This document shows, piece by piece, positions 31,983 through 40,390 of a DNA stretch of 49,222 nucleotides. The notes beneath the pieces were generated by a model, which saw only the letters and a list, made by a program, of their open reading frames with translations, was not told the DNA's origin and ran no database searches. Position 1 is the stretch's first letter, and the number at the start of each line of letters is the position of its first letter. A program made the position numbers and the translations under genes. This DNA is from Gammaproteobacteria bacterium (GTDB lineage Bacteria > Pseudomonadota > Gammaproteobacteria > Burkholderiales > Burkholderiaceae_B), in assembly GCA_030832095.1 (NCBI GenBank), contig JAURJT010000016.1:1-49222 (forward strand). The letters run 5' to 3'.

Positions 31983-34900
31983 ATGCCAAAAATCATTTTT
32001 CTCTGGACCGATGTCGCGCTCTTTGCGCTGTTGCTCGCGGTGTTGACATACGCCTGGCATGTATCGCGATCGCCTGCATTACGCGCGACGTGGGCGAGAG
32101 TGGCACGCAACACGCCCGCGATGTGTTCGGCTGTTGTGCTGCTAGTGTTTGTTGTGATTGGTTTGCTTGACTCGCTGCACTATCAGCCACGCTTGCCGCC
32201 GGTGGTGACCTCGTCTAGTACAACCTCTGCGACCGCTTCGCCTGGTGCGGGTACGGCGGCTAAAACCTCGAGTGCGACGACCGCGACCGCACCGATTTAC
32301 GCACCAAAAGTCAAGTCGCTGCTCGACGCCTTGCTTGAAGATACGGCGTTTGCGAGACCTGAAAAAACCTATTCTGCCCCGCTAGCCTGGCTGCAATACA
32401 CCAAAGAGTCAATTCTGCAAGAGGGCGGTGAGCCGCGTCGAGATTTTCCGCGCTTGCGGTTTGGCGGTAAGCATCTGACCGCGCCAGACGAGCAGTGGGG
32501 GGCGGACGTCACGAAACGCTTGCTGCTTGGGTTGTTGGTTGGCTTATTGGTGGCCTGCTTGTTGATTGTGTTAACGCTAAGTTTGGTCGGGCGTGGCCGG
32601 CGAGAAGTCCTTGTCTCTGAACAAGATCTTGGGTCGCAACAACCTCATAACCGTCAGCACGCAGTTGGGTCTGTGTCAGAGCAAACGAGGGTGGCCTTCG
32701 CGCTGCAAGTGTGGCGAGGCGAAGCCGAAATTCCCTGGCGGGCAATCTTTATCACAATGACTGTAGTGTGCCTGCTCTTTGGCGCGGTATTCGGCTTGGC
32801 GTCGGGGTATCACGTGCTGGGAACCGATCGCACGGGTAACGATGTTTTATGGCAGGCCTTAAAAAGCATCCGCACAGCGTGGGTGATCGGAAGCTTAGCA
32901 ACCGTTGCCATGTTGCCACCCGCTTTGATTTTTGGGATTTCAGCTGGCTATTTCAAAGGCTGGATCGATGACGTGATTCAGTACGTGTACACGACATTAA
33001 CCTCGATTCCAGGTGTTCTGTTGATTGGTGCGTGTGTGCTAATGATGCAGGTTTACATCGACGCGCACCCTGGAATGTTTCCAACCTCGGCACAGCGCGC
33101 CGACTTGCGTTTGTTTTTATTGTGCATGATCTTGGGCCTGACCGGTTGGGCGGGCTTGTGTCGCTTGCTGCGCGCTGAGGCGCTCAAGCTGCGCGAGCTT
33201 GAATATGTGCAGGCTGCGCGCGCGTTCGGGATCTCACATCTGCGCATCATGGCACGTCACCTCTTGCCTAACTTGATGCACATCGTACTGATTACGGTCG
33301 TGCTCCAATTTTCGGGGTTGGTGCTTTATGAAGCGGTCTTGTCGTATTTAGGAATCGGTGTCGATCCTAGTATGAATTCGTTTGGGTCGATGATCGAGAA
33401 AGCTCGCCTAGAGATGTCGCGCGATCCGATGATTTGGTGGAACTTGCTCACCGCGTTTCTTTTCATGTTGGCTTTGGTGTTGTCGGCTAATCTGTTTTCC
33501 GATGCAGTGCGCGATGCGTTTGATCCTCGAACCAGGGCTTTTAGGCCTAAGCGCTTTAAATTGAGCGTACGAGCGTTAGGTTCAAATGAAGGCGCAACGA
33601 CTGGTGCGACTGCTTCCGCAACGTCTTCGGTGCTAAAGGTCGCCGGCCTAGACATCGCACTCGATACAGACGATCAGGTTCGTTTTGCTGTAAAGGCCTT
33701 AGCGTTGACGATTCATCGTGGAGAAACCTTTGCTCTAGTGGGCGAGTCGGGGTCGGGCAAAAGTATGACTGCGATGGCTCTGATGCGTTTGCTACCAGAG
33801 GCCTTGCGTGTGGTGGGCGGGCGCATCGACCTGCAAGGTACAGAGTTAACGCAGCTGTCCGAAGCAGCGATGCGTTCAGTGCGCGGCGCTCGAGCGGGCA
33901 TGATCTTTCAAGAACCAGGCACGAGTTTGAATCCTGTGATGCGTATCGGCGACCAAATTCTCGAGCCGATCGAGCGGCACACTGCGTTACGCGGCGCACA
34001 AGCCCGCGCACGTGCGGTGCAATGGTTAGGCCGTGTTGGTATCCCTGAGCCTGAAGTTCGAATCGATGATTACCCCTTTCAGTTCTCTGGCGGGCAAAAG
34101 CAGCGGATCATGATTGCGATTGCGCTGGCGGCTGAACCTGAATTGTTGATTGCAGATGAGCCCACCACTGCACTGGATGTGACAGTGCAGGCACAAGTCT
34201 TGGCCCTGCTGGCGGATATCCAAAAAGAGTTTGGCATGGCGGTGCTGTTAATTACGCATGACTTGGCTGTGGTGCGACAGGTGGCGGACACCGTTTCGCT
34301 GATGCGTCATGGTGAGATCGTTGAAACGGCGCCTGCCGAGCAATTTTTTGTCTCGCCTAAACATGCTTATGCGCGTGAACTGTTTGATGCGATCCCCACG
34401 TTCGCCAAGCGTGGACGAGCCCTGTCGGCGCAAGGGCAAGCGCGCGCGGGTCTTGGGGGTTCAGGATCTGATGCCAGTCAAGCAACGGCGGTTCTGCAGG
34501 TAGATCAACTGCAGGTGCATTATCCAATTCGCAAAGGGTTATTACGCCGAATCGTGGCTTACAACAAGGTGGTGCAAGGCGTAAGCTTTACGCTGCATGC
34601 CAACGAAACGCTGGCGTTGGTCGGGGGCTCTGGTTGCGGCAAGACAACCGTTGCCAAAACCTTACTCAGATTGTTAGATGGTAGTGCTTCGATCAACGGT
34701 TCTGCGGTCGTTGAGCGCACCAATATTTTGCAAGCCTCTGGCGCTGCACTCAAAGCCCTACGCGGTCAGATTCAAATCGTGTTTCAAGATCCCTTTGCCT
34801 CTCTTGATCCGCGTATGCGAGTGGGTGCAATCCTGCAAGAAGGGATCGCCGCGCTTCGCCCTGAGTGGTCAGCAGTTGAGCAGGCGCGTCGCATTGCCTA

Positions 34901-35288
34901 CCTGCTAGAGCGAGTCGGTTTGCCAGAGAACGCTGCGTTGCGCTATCCGCACGAGTTTTCGGGTGGGCAACGCCAACGGATTGCGATTGCACGTGCGCTT
35001 GCGGTTGAACCTAAGATTCTGATACTTGATGAGCCCACCTCGGCACTAGATGTGTCGGTACAGGCTCAAATTTTAGATCTTTTGCAGGATCTGCAGCGCG
35101 AAACCGGCATGGCCTATTTGTTTATCACCCATAATTTTGGTGTGGTCGAATACTTTGCCGATCGCGTGGCAGTGATGGACGCAGGGCATATCGTTGAATT
35201 GGGTACGGCCGCGCAAGTGTTGCAAGCACCTTCTCATGCTGTGACCAAAGAACTGTTAGCCGCTGTGCCACGACTTGATTTTGCTTGA
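31983..35288 (+). CDS. Fused peptide-type ABC permease and two ATPase domains (DppC-DppD-DppF in one chain)
   Basis: 1101 residues. Order: two N-terminal membrane helices (about 8-65), a Ser/Thr/Ala-rich segment (about 75-110), a further helix near 180-200, the DppC-type permease core (about 245-515, with Gly-Thr-Asp-Arg-Thr-Gly-Asn-Asp-Val and an EAA loop), then two ABC domains. Domain one has Walker A near 585 (Gly-Glu-Ser-Gly-Ser-Gly-Lys-Ser), signature Phe-Ser-Gly-Gly-Gln-Lys-Gln-Arg and Walker B near 722; domain two has Walker A near 878 (Gly-Gly-Ser-Gly-Cys-Gly-Lys-Thr), signature Phe-Ser-Gly-Gly-Gln-Arg-Gln-Arg and Walker B near 1012. All are intact. Fused double ATPases are known (YejF); joining them to the permease is unusual. 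The frame is continuous with no sign of a stop or shift at the junction. Confidence 0.93.
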   Translation: MPKIIFLWTDVALFALLLAVLTYAWHVSRSPALRATWARVARNTPAMCSAVVLLVFVVIGLLDSLHYQPRLPPVVTSSSTTSATASPGAGTAAKTSSATTATAPIYAPKVKSLLDALLEDTAFARPEKTYSAPLAWLQYTKESILQEGGEPRRDFPRLRFGGKHLTAPDEQWGADVTKRLLLGLLVGLLVACLLIVLTLSLVGRGRREVLVSEQDLGSQQPHNRQHAVGSVSEQTRVAFALQVWRGEAEIPWRAIFITMTVVCLLFGAVFGLASGYHVLGTDRTGNDVLWQALKSIRTAWVIGSLATVAMLPPALIFGISAGYFKGWIDDVIQYVYTTLTSIPGVLLIGACVLMMQVYIDAHPGMFPTSAQRADLRLFLLCMILGLTGWAGLCRLLRAEALKLRELEYVQAARAFGISHLRIMARHLLPNLMHIVLITVVLQFSGLVLYEAVLSYLGIGVDPSMNSFGSMIEKARLEMSRDPMIWWNLLTAFLFMLALVLSANLFSDAVRDAFDPRTRAFRPKRFKLSVRALGSNEGATTGATASATSSVLKVAGLDIALDTDDQVRFAVKALALTIHRGETFALVGESGSGKSMTAMALMRLLPEALRVVGGRIDLQGTELTQLSEAAMRSVRGARAGMIFQEPGTSLNPVMRIGDQILEPIERHTALRGAQARARAVQWLGRVGIPEPEVRIDDYPFQFSGGQKQRIMIAIALAAEPELLIADEPTTALDVTVQAQVLALLADIQKEFGMAVLLITHDLAVVRQVADTVSLMRHGEIVETAPAEQFFVSPKHAYARELFDAIPTFAKRGRALSAQGQARAGLGGSGSDASQATAVLQVDQLQVHYPIRKGLLRRIVAYNKVVQGVSFTLHANETLALVGGSGCGKTTVAKTLLRLLDGSASINGSAVVERTNILQASGAALKALRGQIQIVFQDPFASLDPRMRVGAILQEGIAALRPEWSAVEQARRIAYLLERVGLPENAALRYPHEFSGGQRQRIAIARALAVEPKILILDEPTSALDVSVQAQILDLLQDLQRETGMAYLFITHNFGVVEYFADRVAVMDAGHIVELGTAAQVLQAPSHAVTKELLAAVPRLDFA

Positions 35289-35340
35289 AGCGTTGCGTCC
35301 TCCGGTATACTTCAACGCTTGAAATGCGGGCTTTTAGCCC
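35288..35340. other. Two small inverted repeats and a TATACT box between the ABC fusion gene and the DUF1178 gene
   Basis: AAGCGTTG (35288-35295) pairs with CAACGCTT (35313-35320); then GGGCT-TTT-AGCCC (35328-35340) forms a tight hairpin. TATACT at 35306-35311 could be the -10 box of the DUF1178 gene, with no clear -35. The first repeat overlaps the stop codon of the ABC gene. Confidence 0.35.
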
Positions 35341-35352
35341 CACTTAAGGGTC

Positions 35353-35856
35353 ATGGGACTTAAAGTTTTCGATCTTGAATGCGGTAATCGCCATCTTTTT
35401 GAGGGCTGGTTCAGCTCGCACGACGATTACGATGCGCAGCAGGCTCGTGGCCTGATTAGCTGTCCGCTTTGTCAAAACGACAAGATCGAAAAGCGCTTGT
35501 CGGCACCTAGGATCAATGTCGGGCATTTTGAGCAACCTCGTCTTGAATCAAACGCCTCGGCAGATGCCACTGCCGCTGCGCAAGAAACCTCGCGCAACTT
35601 GATCGCCGCCAATCCTGAGGCTGCTCAGCTCATGCAGATGCAGGCTGCTATGCTGCAGCAGATGCGCGAGTTTGTCAGCAAAACAGAAAACGTTGGCGAT
35701 CGCTTCGCCGATGAAGCGCGCCGTATCCACGAAGGTGAATCGGATGAGCGCCCCATTCGCGGCACTGCGACGCGTGAAGAGCGTGACGCCTTGGCAGAAG
35801 ACGGTATAGCTGTTGTAGCCCTGCCAGATTTTCTGGACACTGATCGCTTGCAGTGA
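35353..35856 (+). CDS. DUF1178 family protein
   Basis: 167 residues. The N-terminus ([10 protein letters not shown]) and the cysteines at 10, 37 and 40 (Cys-Pro-Leu-Cys) form the zinc-ribbon-like start of this alphaproteobacterial and betaproteobacterial family. The middle is helical with many Gln/Met/Ala. Family function is unknown. Probably cytosolic; no signal peptide. The next gene begins 10 bases downstream. Confidence 0.85.
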   Translation: MGLKVFDLECGNRHLFEGWFSSHDDYDAQQARGLISCPLCQNDKIEKRLSAPRINVGHFEQPRLESNASADATAAAQETSRNLIAANPEAAQLMQMQAAMLQQMREFVSKTENVGDRFADEARRIHEGESDERPIRGTATREERDALAEDGIAVVALPDFLDTDRLQ

Positions 35857-35866
35857 GTCACTGCTG

Positions 35867-36118
35867 ATGAATTGCCGCCCTGATTGCGGTGCCTGCTGTA
35901 TCGCGCCCTCCATTACCAGTCCTATTCGAGGCATGCCGCAGGGCAAACCTGCGGGCGTGCGTTGTGTTCAGCTGTTACCCGATAATCGCTGTGCCATCTT
36001 CGGTCAACCCGAGCGTCCAGTGTTTTGCGGTGGTTTGCAGCCATCGCTCGAGATGTGTGGCGCGGATCGAGAATACGCCTTACGCTGGCTTGCTGACCTT
36101 GAGAACCAGACACGCTGA
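35867..36118 (+). CDS. YkgJ-like cysteine cluster protein
   Basis: 83 residues. Cys-x3-Cys-x2-Cys-Cys near the N-terminus (residues 3-11), then two or three further cysteines (Arg-Cys-Val, Arg-Cys-Ala-Ile, Val-Phe-Cys, Met-Cys) fit the YkgJ/CxxCxxCC cysteine cluster family thought to bind zinc or an Fe-S cluster. Starts 10 bases after the DUF1178 stop and is likely co-transcribed. Substrate or partner unknown. Confidence 0.83.
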   Translation: MNCRPDCGACCIAPSITSPIRGMPQGKPAGVRCVQLLPDNRCAIFGQPERPVFCGGLQPSLEMCGADREYALRWLADLENQTR

Positions 36119-36189
36119 CTCACACGGTCACGTGTGGTAACGGCGCTCGGCGATTATGTTTATTTGTCATTCGACTGGGTAAGCACTAG

Positions 36190-36219
36190 CCAGTATGATG
36201 TACAAAGTTGTCATGCTGG
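36190..36219. promoter_or_regulatory. Inverted repeat upstream of the HepT-MntA pair, candidate operator
   Basis: CCAGTATGA pairs with TCATGCTGG (one G-T pair) across 12 bases, about 100 bases before the hepT start; a TATGAT -10-like hexamer lies in the left arm. A second short palindrome, CCCGG-A-CCGGG, is at 36260-36270. Toxin-antitoxin promoters are often self-regulated at such repeats, but this is inferred. Confidence 0.35.
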
Positions 36220-36317
36220 TTCTAAGGTCCTTTAGTTAGGTTGCTTCTTAATACTGTTCCCCGGACCGGGCAGAGATTTTGCGCATGCCGTTAAATAGTT
36301 AAGTCGAGGTGTTTTTT

Positions 36318-36740
36318 ATGATTGATTACAGCAAACTAAAGAAGTCGCTGTCGCATCTCGAGTTGCAATACGCTAACTATCTAGACAGCCATAATCAGGC
36401 TAATTTGAGCGTGTTGAACAAAGAGGCAATTGTTGAGTCTTGCATTCAACGGTTTGAGATTTGCTATGACTGCACCTGGAAGATCTTAAAACGCTACTTG
36501 ATTGAGGTGTTGGGCGCGCCAGAGGTTCCGAATAGTCCTAAGCCGGTATTTCGGCTAGCCAATGAGAACAAGTTGCTGGCTGAGTCGATAGAAGCTTGGC
36601 TGGTGTATGCCGACACGCGAACCAATACCGCTCATGATTACGATGGTGACAAGGCGCAGCAGTGTATCGCTCGGTTACAGGGTTTTTTGAAAGATACACG
36701 TGCGCTTTATACGGTAATGACCGGAGAAATTTGGTCGTGA
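36318..36740 (+). CDS. hepT: HEPN-domain toxin of a HepT-MntA pair (HI0074-like)
   Basis: 140 residues from the ATG at 36318, which follows GAGG with 8 bases spacing. All-helical HEPN fold of the nucleotidyltransferase substrate-binding-like type. The active-site motif Arg101-x4-His106-x-Tyr108 matches the RX4HXY motif of HepT toxins, RNA-cutting enzymes whose tyrosine is AMPylated by the partner MntA. Motif intact, so a functional toxin is likely. The stop overlaps the start of the antitoxin gene (GTGA). Confidence 0.88.
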   Translation: MIDYSKLKKSLSHLELQYANYLDSHNQANLSVLNKEAIVESCIQRFEICYDCTWKILKRYLIEVLGAPEVPNSPKPVFRLANENKLLAESIEAWLVYADTRTNTAHDYDGDKAQQCIARLQGFLKDTRALYTVMTGEIWS

Positions 36741-37060
36741 CTTCGGTGATTCACATTTCGAGTGCTCAGCGCAAAATCCTTTCGACGCTATTCGAGCAGT
36801 ACTTGCCCGGTGTTTTAGTATGGGTGTTTGGTTCACGCGTTAAAGGTAACTTCAGACCTGATTCAGACCTCGATTTGGTGGTTTTTTCAAAGGTGACACA
36901 AAGCGCTTTAGTGTCTTCACTTAGAGAAGCACTGGACGAAAGTTCGTTACCTTTCAGCGTAGATGTATTAGTTTGGGATGAAATCAAGCAAGACTTTCGA
37001 GATCATATTCTTGAAAAGTATGTGGTGTTTGAGCCTAACGAGCCCTCGCCGGGCACATAA
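36737..37060 (+). CDS. mntA: MNT-domain nucleotidyltransferase antitoxin of a HepT-MntA pair
   Basis: 107 residues from the GTG at 36737, coupled to the HEPN stop. The GSX10DXD motif is exact (Gly32-Ser33, then Asp44-x-Asp46), and a third carboxylate is supplied by Asp76 in Ser-Val-Asp-Val. In studied pairs this minimal nucleotidyltransferase transfers AMP to the tyrosine of HepT and silences it. All catalytic residues are present. A bidirectional terminator follows directly. Confidence 0.88.
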   Translation: MTSVIHISSAQRKILSTLFEQYLPGVLVWVFGSRVKGNFRPDSDLDLVVFSKVTQSALVSSLREALDESSLPFSVDVLVWDEIKQDFRDHILEKYVVFEPNEPSPGT

Positions 37061-37063
37061 TAA

Positions 37064-37090
37064 AAAAGGCCCAACAGCGTTGGGCCTTTT
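37064..37090. terminator. Bidirectional terminator between mntA and efp
   Basis: AAAAGGCCCAA pairs perfectly with TTGGGCCTTTT around a CAGCG loop, giving A and U tracts on both sides, so it can end both the plus-strand toxin-antitoxin transcript and the minus-strand efp transcript. Confidence 0.92.
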
Positions 37091-37109
37091 GACTGATGGT
37101 ACAAATAAC

Positions 37110-37667
37110 TTACATCACACGGCTACGGTATTCGCCAGTGCGTGTGTCGATTTCGATCTTGTCGCCAATGGCGCAAAACAACGGTACGGGTAATTCATGC
37201 CCGGTGTTGATTTTGGCGGGCTTCATCACTTTGCCTGACGTGTCGCCACGCACTGCCGGTTCGGTATAGGTGATTTCGCGAACGACCATGGTGGGCAGTT
37301 CGATTGAAATTGCACGGCCGTCATAAAACACAGCTTCAACAGGCATGCCTTCTTCAAGATAAAAGAGGGCGTCGCCCATGCTGTCTGCTTCGATTTCATA
37401 CTGGTTGAAATCGGCATCCATAAACACATACATTGGGTCGGCAAAGTAAGAGTAAGTGCACTCTTTACGGTCAAGCGTGATGACGTCGTATTTTTCGTCT
37501 GCCTTTGAAACGGTTTCGCTACCGGTGCCTGTGAGCAAGTTTTTGAACTTAAGCTTCACGACTGAGGCGTTGCGACCTGACTTGCTGTATTCAGCGCGCT
37601 GCACGACGACGGCATCTTTGCCGACCATGACTACGTTGCCGACGCGCAACTCTTGTGCGGTTTTCAT
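37110..37667 (-). CDS. efp: Elongation factor P, arginine-32 type
   Basis: 185 residues, the normal length, three beta-barrel domains. It helps the ribosome through polyproline stretches. The modification loop reads Lys-Ser-Gly-Arg32-Asn-Ala, with Arg in the position that EarP rhamnosylates in Pseudomonas, Neisseria and relatives, rather than the Lys34 beta-lysylated by EpmA. The matching earP gene is 1.5 kb away on the same strand. The C-terminus ends Tyr-Arg-Ser-Arg-Val, as is usual. GGAG ribosome site upstream; the terminator lies 20 bases past the stop. Confidence 0.98.
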   Translation of the reverse strand: MKTAQELRVGNVVMVGKDAVVVQRAEYSKSGRNASVVKLKFKNLLTGTGSETVSKADEKYDVITLDRKECTYSYFADPMYVFMDADFNQYEIEADSMGDALFYLEEGMPVEAVFYDGRAISIELPTMVVREITYTEPAVRGDTSGKVMKPAKINTGHELPVPLFCAIGDKIEIDTRTGEYRSRVM

Positions 37668-37956
37668 GACTTAAAGCTCCGGTAATTCGGTAAATGTTAA
37701 AAAAGCCCTCTATTCTAGCCTGCCTCGGCATTTATTGCTCTGTTTTCAGAGATTTCGTTTTGTTTGCAGTGAGTTACGCGTGTTTTTCAAGTTTTGCTGA
37801 GGGACTGGCAAGCAGTGGGTCGGGCAAGCATTTCCCCGTAGATCGTGCGGCTCGCGTTCTGAAGGTTACGTGTTGCTCTTTGATTGCCTAAGCAGCAAAG
37901 CTAGCTTCTTGGTACAGTCAACGGCAAGATTGCTGTCAATGTCCTCAAGGCGACCC

Positions 37957-39177
37957 ATGAGTTTCTTTCAAACGTTTAAACAGCGCGACGTATTGCTGGT
38001 GACACTCACGGCTGCTGGCATCATCATGATCATTAACGGCACGCGTCAAACCATGGGGTTGTTCATCAGTCCGTTGAACACCTCAACGGGTCTGGGGATC
38101 GTGAGTATTAGCCTAGCGATGGCCGTGGGCCAATTTGTGTGGGGGGCGGCACAACCGCTTGCCGGCATGATTGCAGACCGTCATGGCGCGCGACCTGTGC
38201 TGTTAGGGGGCTTGTGTTTGACGATTGTGGGTACCGCCCTGATTCCGTTGATGGATTCAACTTGGGGTCTGATTTTTACCCTGGGGTTGCTTTCTGCGGT
38301 CGGTAATGGCGCCTGTAGTTTTTCTATTTTGATTGGCACTGTGGCTAAGCGGATCCCAGCTGAGGCGCGTGGTAACGCAGCCGGTTTGATTAATGCAGGA
38401 AGCTCAATGGGGCAGTTTGTATTTGCCCCGATCACTACGCGCCTGATTCAGTCATTGGGCTGGATGAATGCGATGTGGTCGCTGGTGTTGTTAGCGTTAC
38501 TGTCGTTGCCGCTGATTAATAAGCTCACCAAAAATGTGCCGGTACCCGCTGCGCCGCAAGGTACCGATGCCGGTATGGGCGCGGCAGTGAAAGAGGCGTT
38601 TAAATCCCCTAGCTACTTATTGCTGCATTTAGGTTTCTTTACCTGTGGTTTTCATATCGCGATGCTTGTCACGCATTTGCCTGGTGAGGTGGACCTTTGC
38701 GGCTTGCCTGCGTCTGTGGCGGGGTGGTCGCTAGGGATTATTGGCTTAGCCAATATTGCCGGCAGTATCTTTGTGGGTGCACAAATCAATCGCTTTAAAA
38801 GTAAAAACATTTTGGCAGTGATGTATGGCTCGCGCGCGGTGTTAATTGCGTTGTACCTGATGGCACCAAAAACTGAACTTACGTTTTATGTGTTTGCGAT
38901 TGGCTTAGGGGCAACTTGGCTGGCGACTGTGCCTCCAACGGCTTCAATCGTAGGTAAGTTGTTTGGTGTGCGCTATCTGTCAACCCTGTTTGGCTTAACA
39001 CTCTTGTCGCATCAGATCGGAGCCTTCTTAGGCGCCTATGTGGGCGGTTTGGTTTTATTTTCTTTTGGCGACTATCAGTGGATGTGGTACGCAGACATTG
39101 CGTTGTCTGCGATGGCGGCTTTGATTAACTTACCGATCAAAGAGCCAGCACCAGTGATGGCAACGGCTGCGGCCTAA
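37957..39177 (+). CDS. Major facilitator superfamily transporter
   Basis: 406 residues from the ATG at 37957 (AAGG six bases upstream; an ATG at 37939 would add six residues). About twelve membrane helices. The Asp-Arg-His-Gly-Ala-Arg-Pro loop between helices 2 and 3 is the MFS signature, and the sequence resembles the oxalate/formate or monocarboxylate-like group. The substrate cannot be assigned. It lies between efp and earP on the other strand; the stop overlaps the earP stop by 4 bases (CTAA). Confidence 0.88.
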   Translation: MSFFQTFKQRDVLLVTLTAAGIIMIINGTRQTMGLFISPLNTSTGLGIVSISLAMAVGQFVWGAAQPLAGMIADRHGARPVLLGGLCLTIVGTALIPLMDSTWGLIFTLGLLSAVGNGACSFSILIGTVAKRIPAEARGNAAGLINAGSSMGQFVFAPITTRLIQSLGWMNAMWSLVLLALLSLPLINKLTKNVPVPAAPQGTDAGMGAAVKEAFKSPSYLLLHLGFFTCGFHIAMLVTHLPGEVDLCGLPASVAGWSLGIIGLANIAGSIFVGAQINRFKSKNILAVMYGSRAVLIALYLMAPKTELTFYVFAIGLGATWLATVPPTASIVGKLFGVRYLSTLFGLTLLSHQIGAFLGAYVGGLVLFSFGDYQWMWYADIALSAMAALINLPIKEPAPVMATAAA

Positions 39178-40388
39178 GACGTTATCTTTGAGGCGCAAAA
39201 GTCATGCAGCGCTTGGGCAAAATCGGTACCTTGCGCAACTTGATGGCTCAGCGCCAACGTGTGGCCTGACCATTGCGCGTAAGCGTCTTGACCGAGCATG
39301 TGACTGAATGACCCAGTCAAGTTGGTGTTGCCTGCGGAGTCGGCGTTCCATGAGCGCTGCAAGGTTTTAACCTCTGGCGTTAACCCAGACACCTCAAGCC
39401 ACGCTTCAAGTTTGACCAGATGCGTGCCTTCCGTTTGCGGATAAATCTGCCACACGAGCGGCTTGCCAGCCCAGAGCGCACGCACGACCGAGTCTTCCCC
39501 GCGCACAAAATTCAGATCGGCCATCCATAACAGCTGATCGTATTCTGGCTGTGACACAAAAGGAATGCGTTCGAGATAGACCTGTTTGAAGGGACCCAAG
39601 CGCCCTGTGGCAAGTTCCGGTGCGACGCCCTGAGGGATCAAGACAACCGAGGCGCGCGGCTCTGCACAGAGCGCCTCGAGCAGTTGCGCCACCGGCGCGT
39701 GTGGATAGCAAAACAAGGTCAACAGGCGCGCGGGCTGCAAGTCAGTGCGCGGTAGCAGCGAAGAGTCGCACGCTTCGCTTTGCAACGTTAGGGCCGTTAA
39801 GTGAGAGTCAGTGGCACGAGGCTGCTCTAGGCAGGGCTGCCAGGCGGTAAGTGCTTGCGCAGAGACGCCTAGGCGTTCGAGCATCCGACGCTGAGCACTG
39901 GGGTCTTGTTGCCAGATGTCGCGACGTGTGAGCAGTTCACGTTCGCGTAGCAGGCCACCGGTTCGCGAGTTAAAGCCTGGAAAAAAGAAGTAGGAAGATA
40001 ATCCATCACCGCGCAGCGAGGGCAGTCCGTGGCACCCTTCAACCCAAGTCTCTGCACTCAGATATTCAAGATTTAGCCAGAGTGCGGGCCTCTGGTGTAA
40101 CTGCGCAAGGTAAGTGGCGGGCAAGTCGCATGAAAAACTGCACAGCACAATCGGGTAGGGGATGAGATCGGGGGCAGGGTCGCCCCAATGAATGATCTCG
40201 ATATACTCGATCACTTGCTGCAAGGCCTGCAAGTCAACGCGTGCTTCAAGCCGTTGAAAGCTTTTTAAATCATCCACCCATAAACGGATAGACCAACTGT
40301 GCTCGCGTTGCAGTTGACGCGCCAGGCGCCAGGTCACGCCGATGTCGCCAAAGTTGTCGACAACTCGGCAAAAGACGTCGGCTTGCAT
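39174..40388 (-). CDS. earP: EF-P arginine rhamnosyltransferase EarP
   Basis: 404 residues from the ATG at 40388; the open frame extends further but the family starts here (Met-x-x-Asp-Val-Phe-Cys-Arg-Val-Val-Asp-Asn-Phe-Gly-Asp-Ile-Gly-Val). GT-B fold with the catalytic Asp residues in that Asp-Asn-Phe-Gly-Asp segment and the C-terminal Arg-Gly-Glu-Asp-Ser motif that binds dTDP-rhamnose. It transfers rhamnose to Arg32 of EF-P, and the EF-P encoded nearby has that Arg. It starts 2 bases after the DUF2863 stop, so the two genes are co-transcribed. dTDP-rhamnose genes are not in the window. Confidence 0.95.
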   Translation of the reverse strand: MQADVFCRVVDNFGDIGVTWRLARQLQREHSWSIRLWVDDLKSFQRLEARVDLQALQQVIEYIEIIHWGDPAPDLIPYPIVLCSFSCDLPATYLAQLHQRPALWLNLEYLSAETWVEGCHGLPSLRGDGLSSYFFFPGFNSRTGGLLRERELLTRRDIWQQDPSAQRRMLERLGVSAQALTAWQPCLEQPRATDSHLTALTLQSEACDSSLLPRTDLQPARLLTLFCYPHAPVAQLLEALCAEPRASVVLIPQGVAPELATGRLGPFKQVYLERIPFVSQPEYDQLLWMADLNFVRGEDSVVRALWAGKPLVWQIYPQTEGTHLVKLEAWLEVSGLTPEVKTLQRSWNADSAGNTNLTGSFSHMLGQDAYAQWSGHTLALSHQVAQGTDFAQALHDFCASKITS

Positions 40389-40390
40389 AA

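Noticed and set aside
33556..34011. 151-codon minus-strand frame within the fused ABC gene
   Set aside because: Lies opposite the first ATPase domain with its Walker A motif; a mirror of the codon bias.
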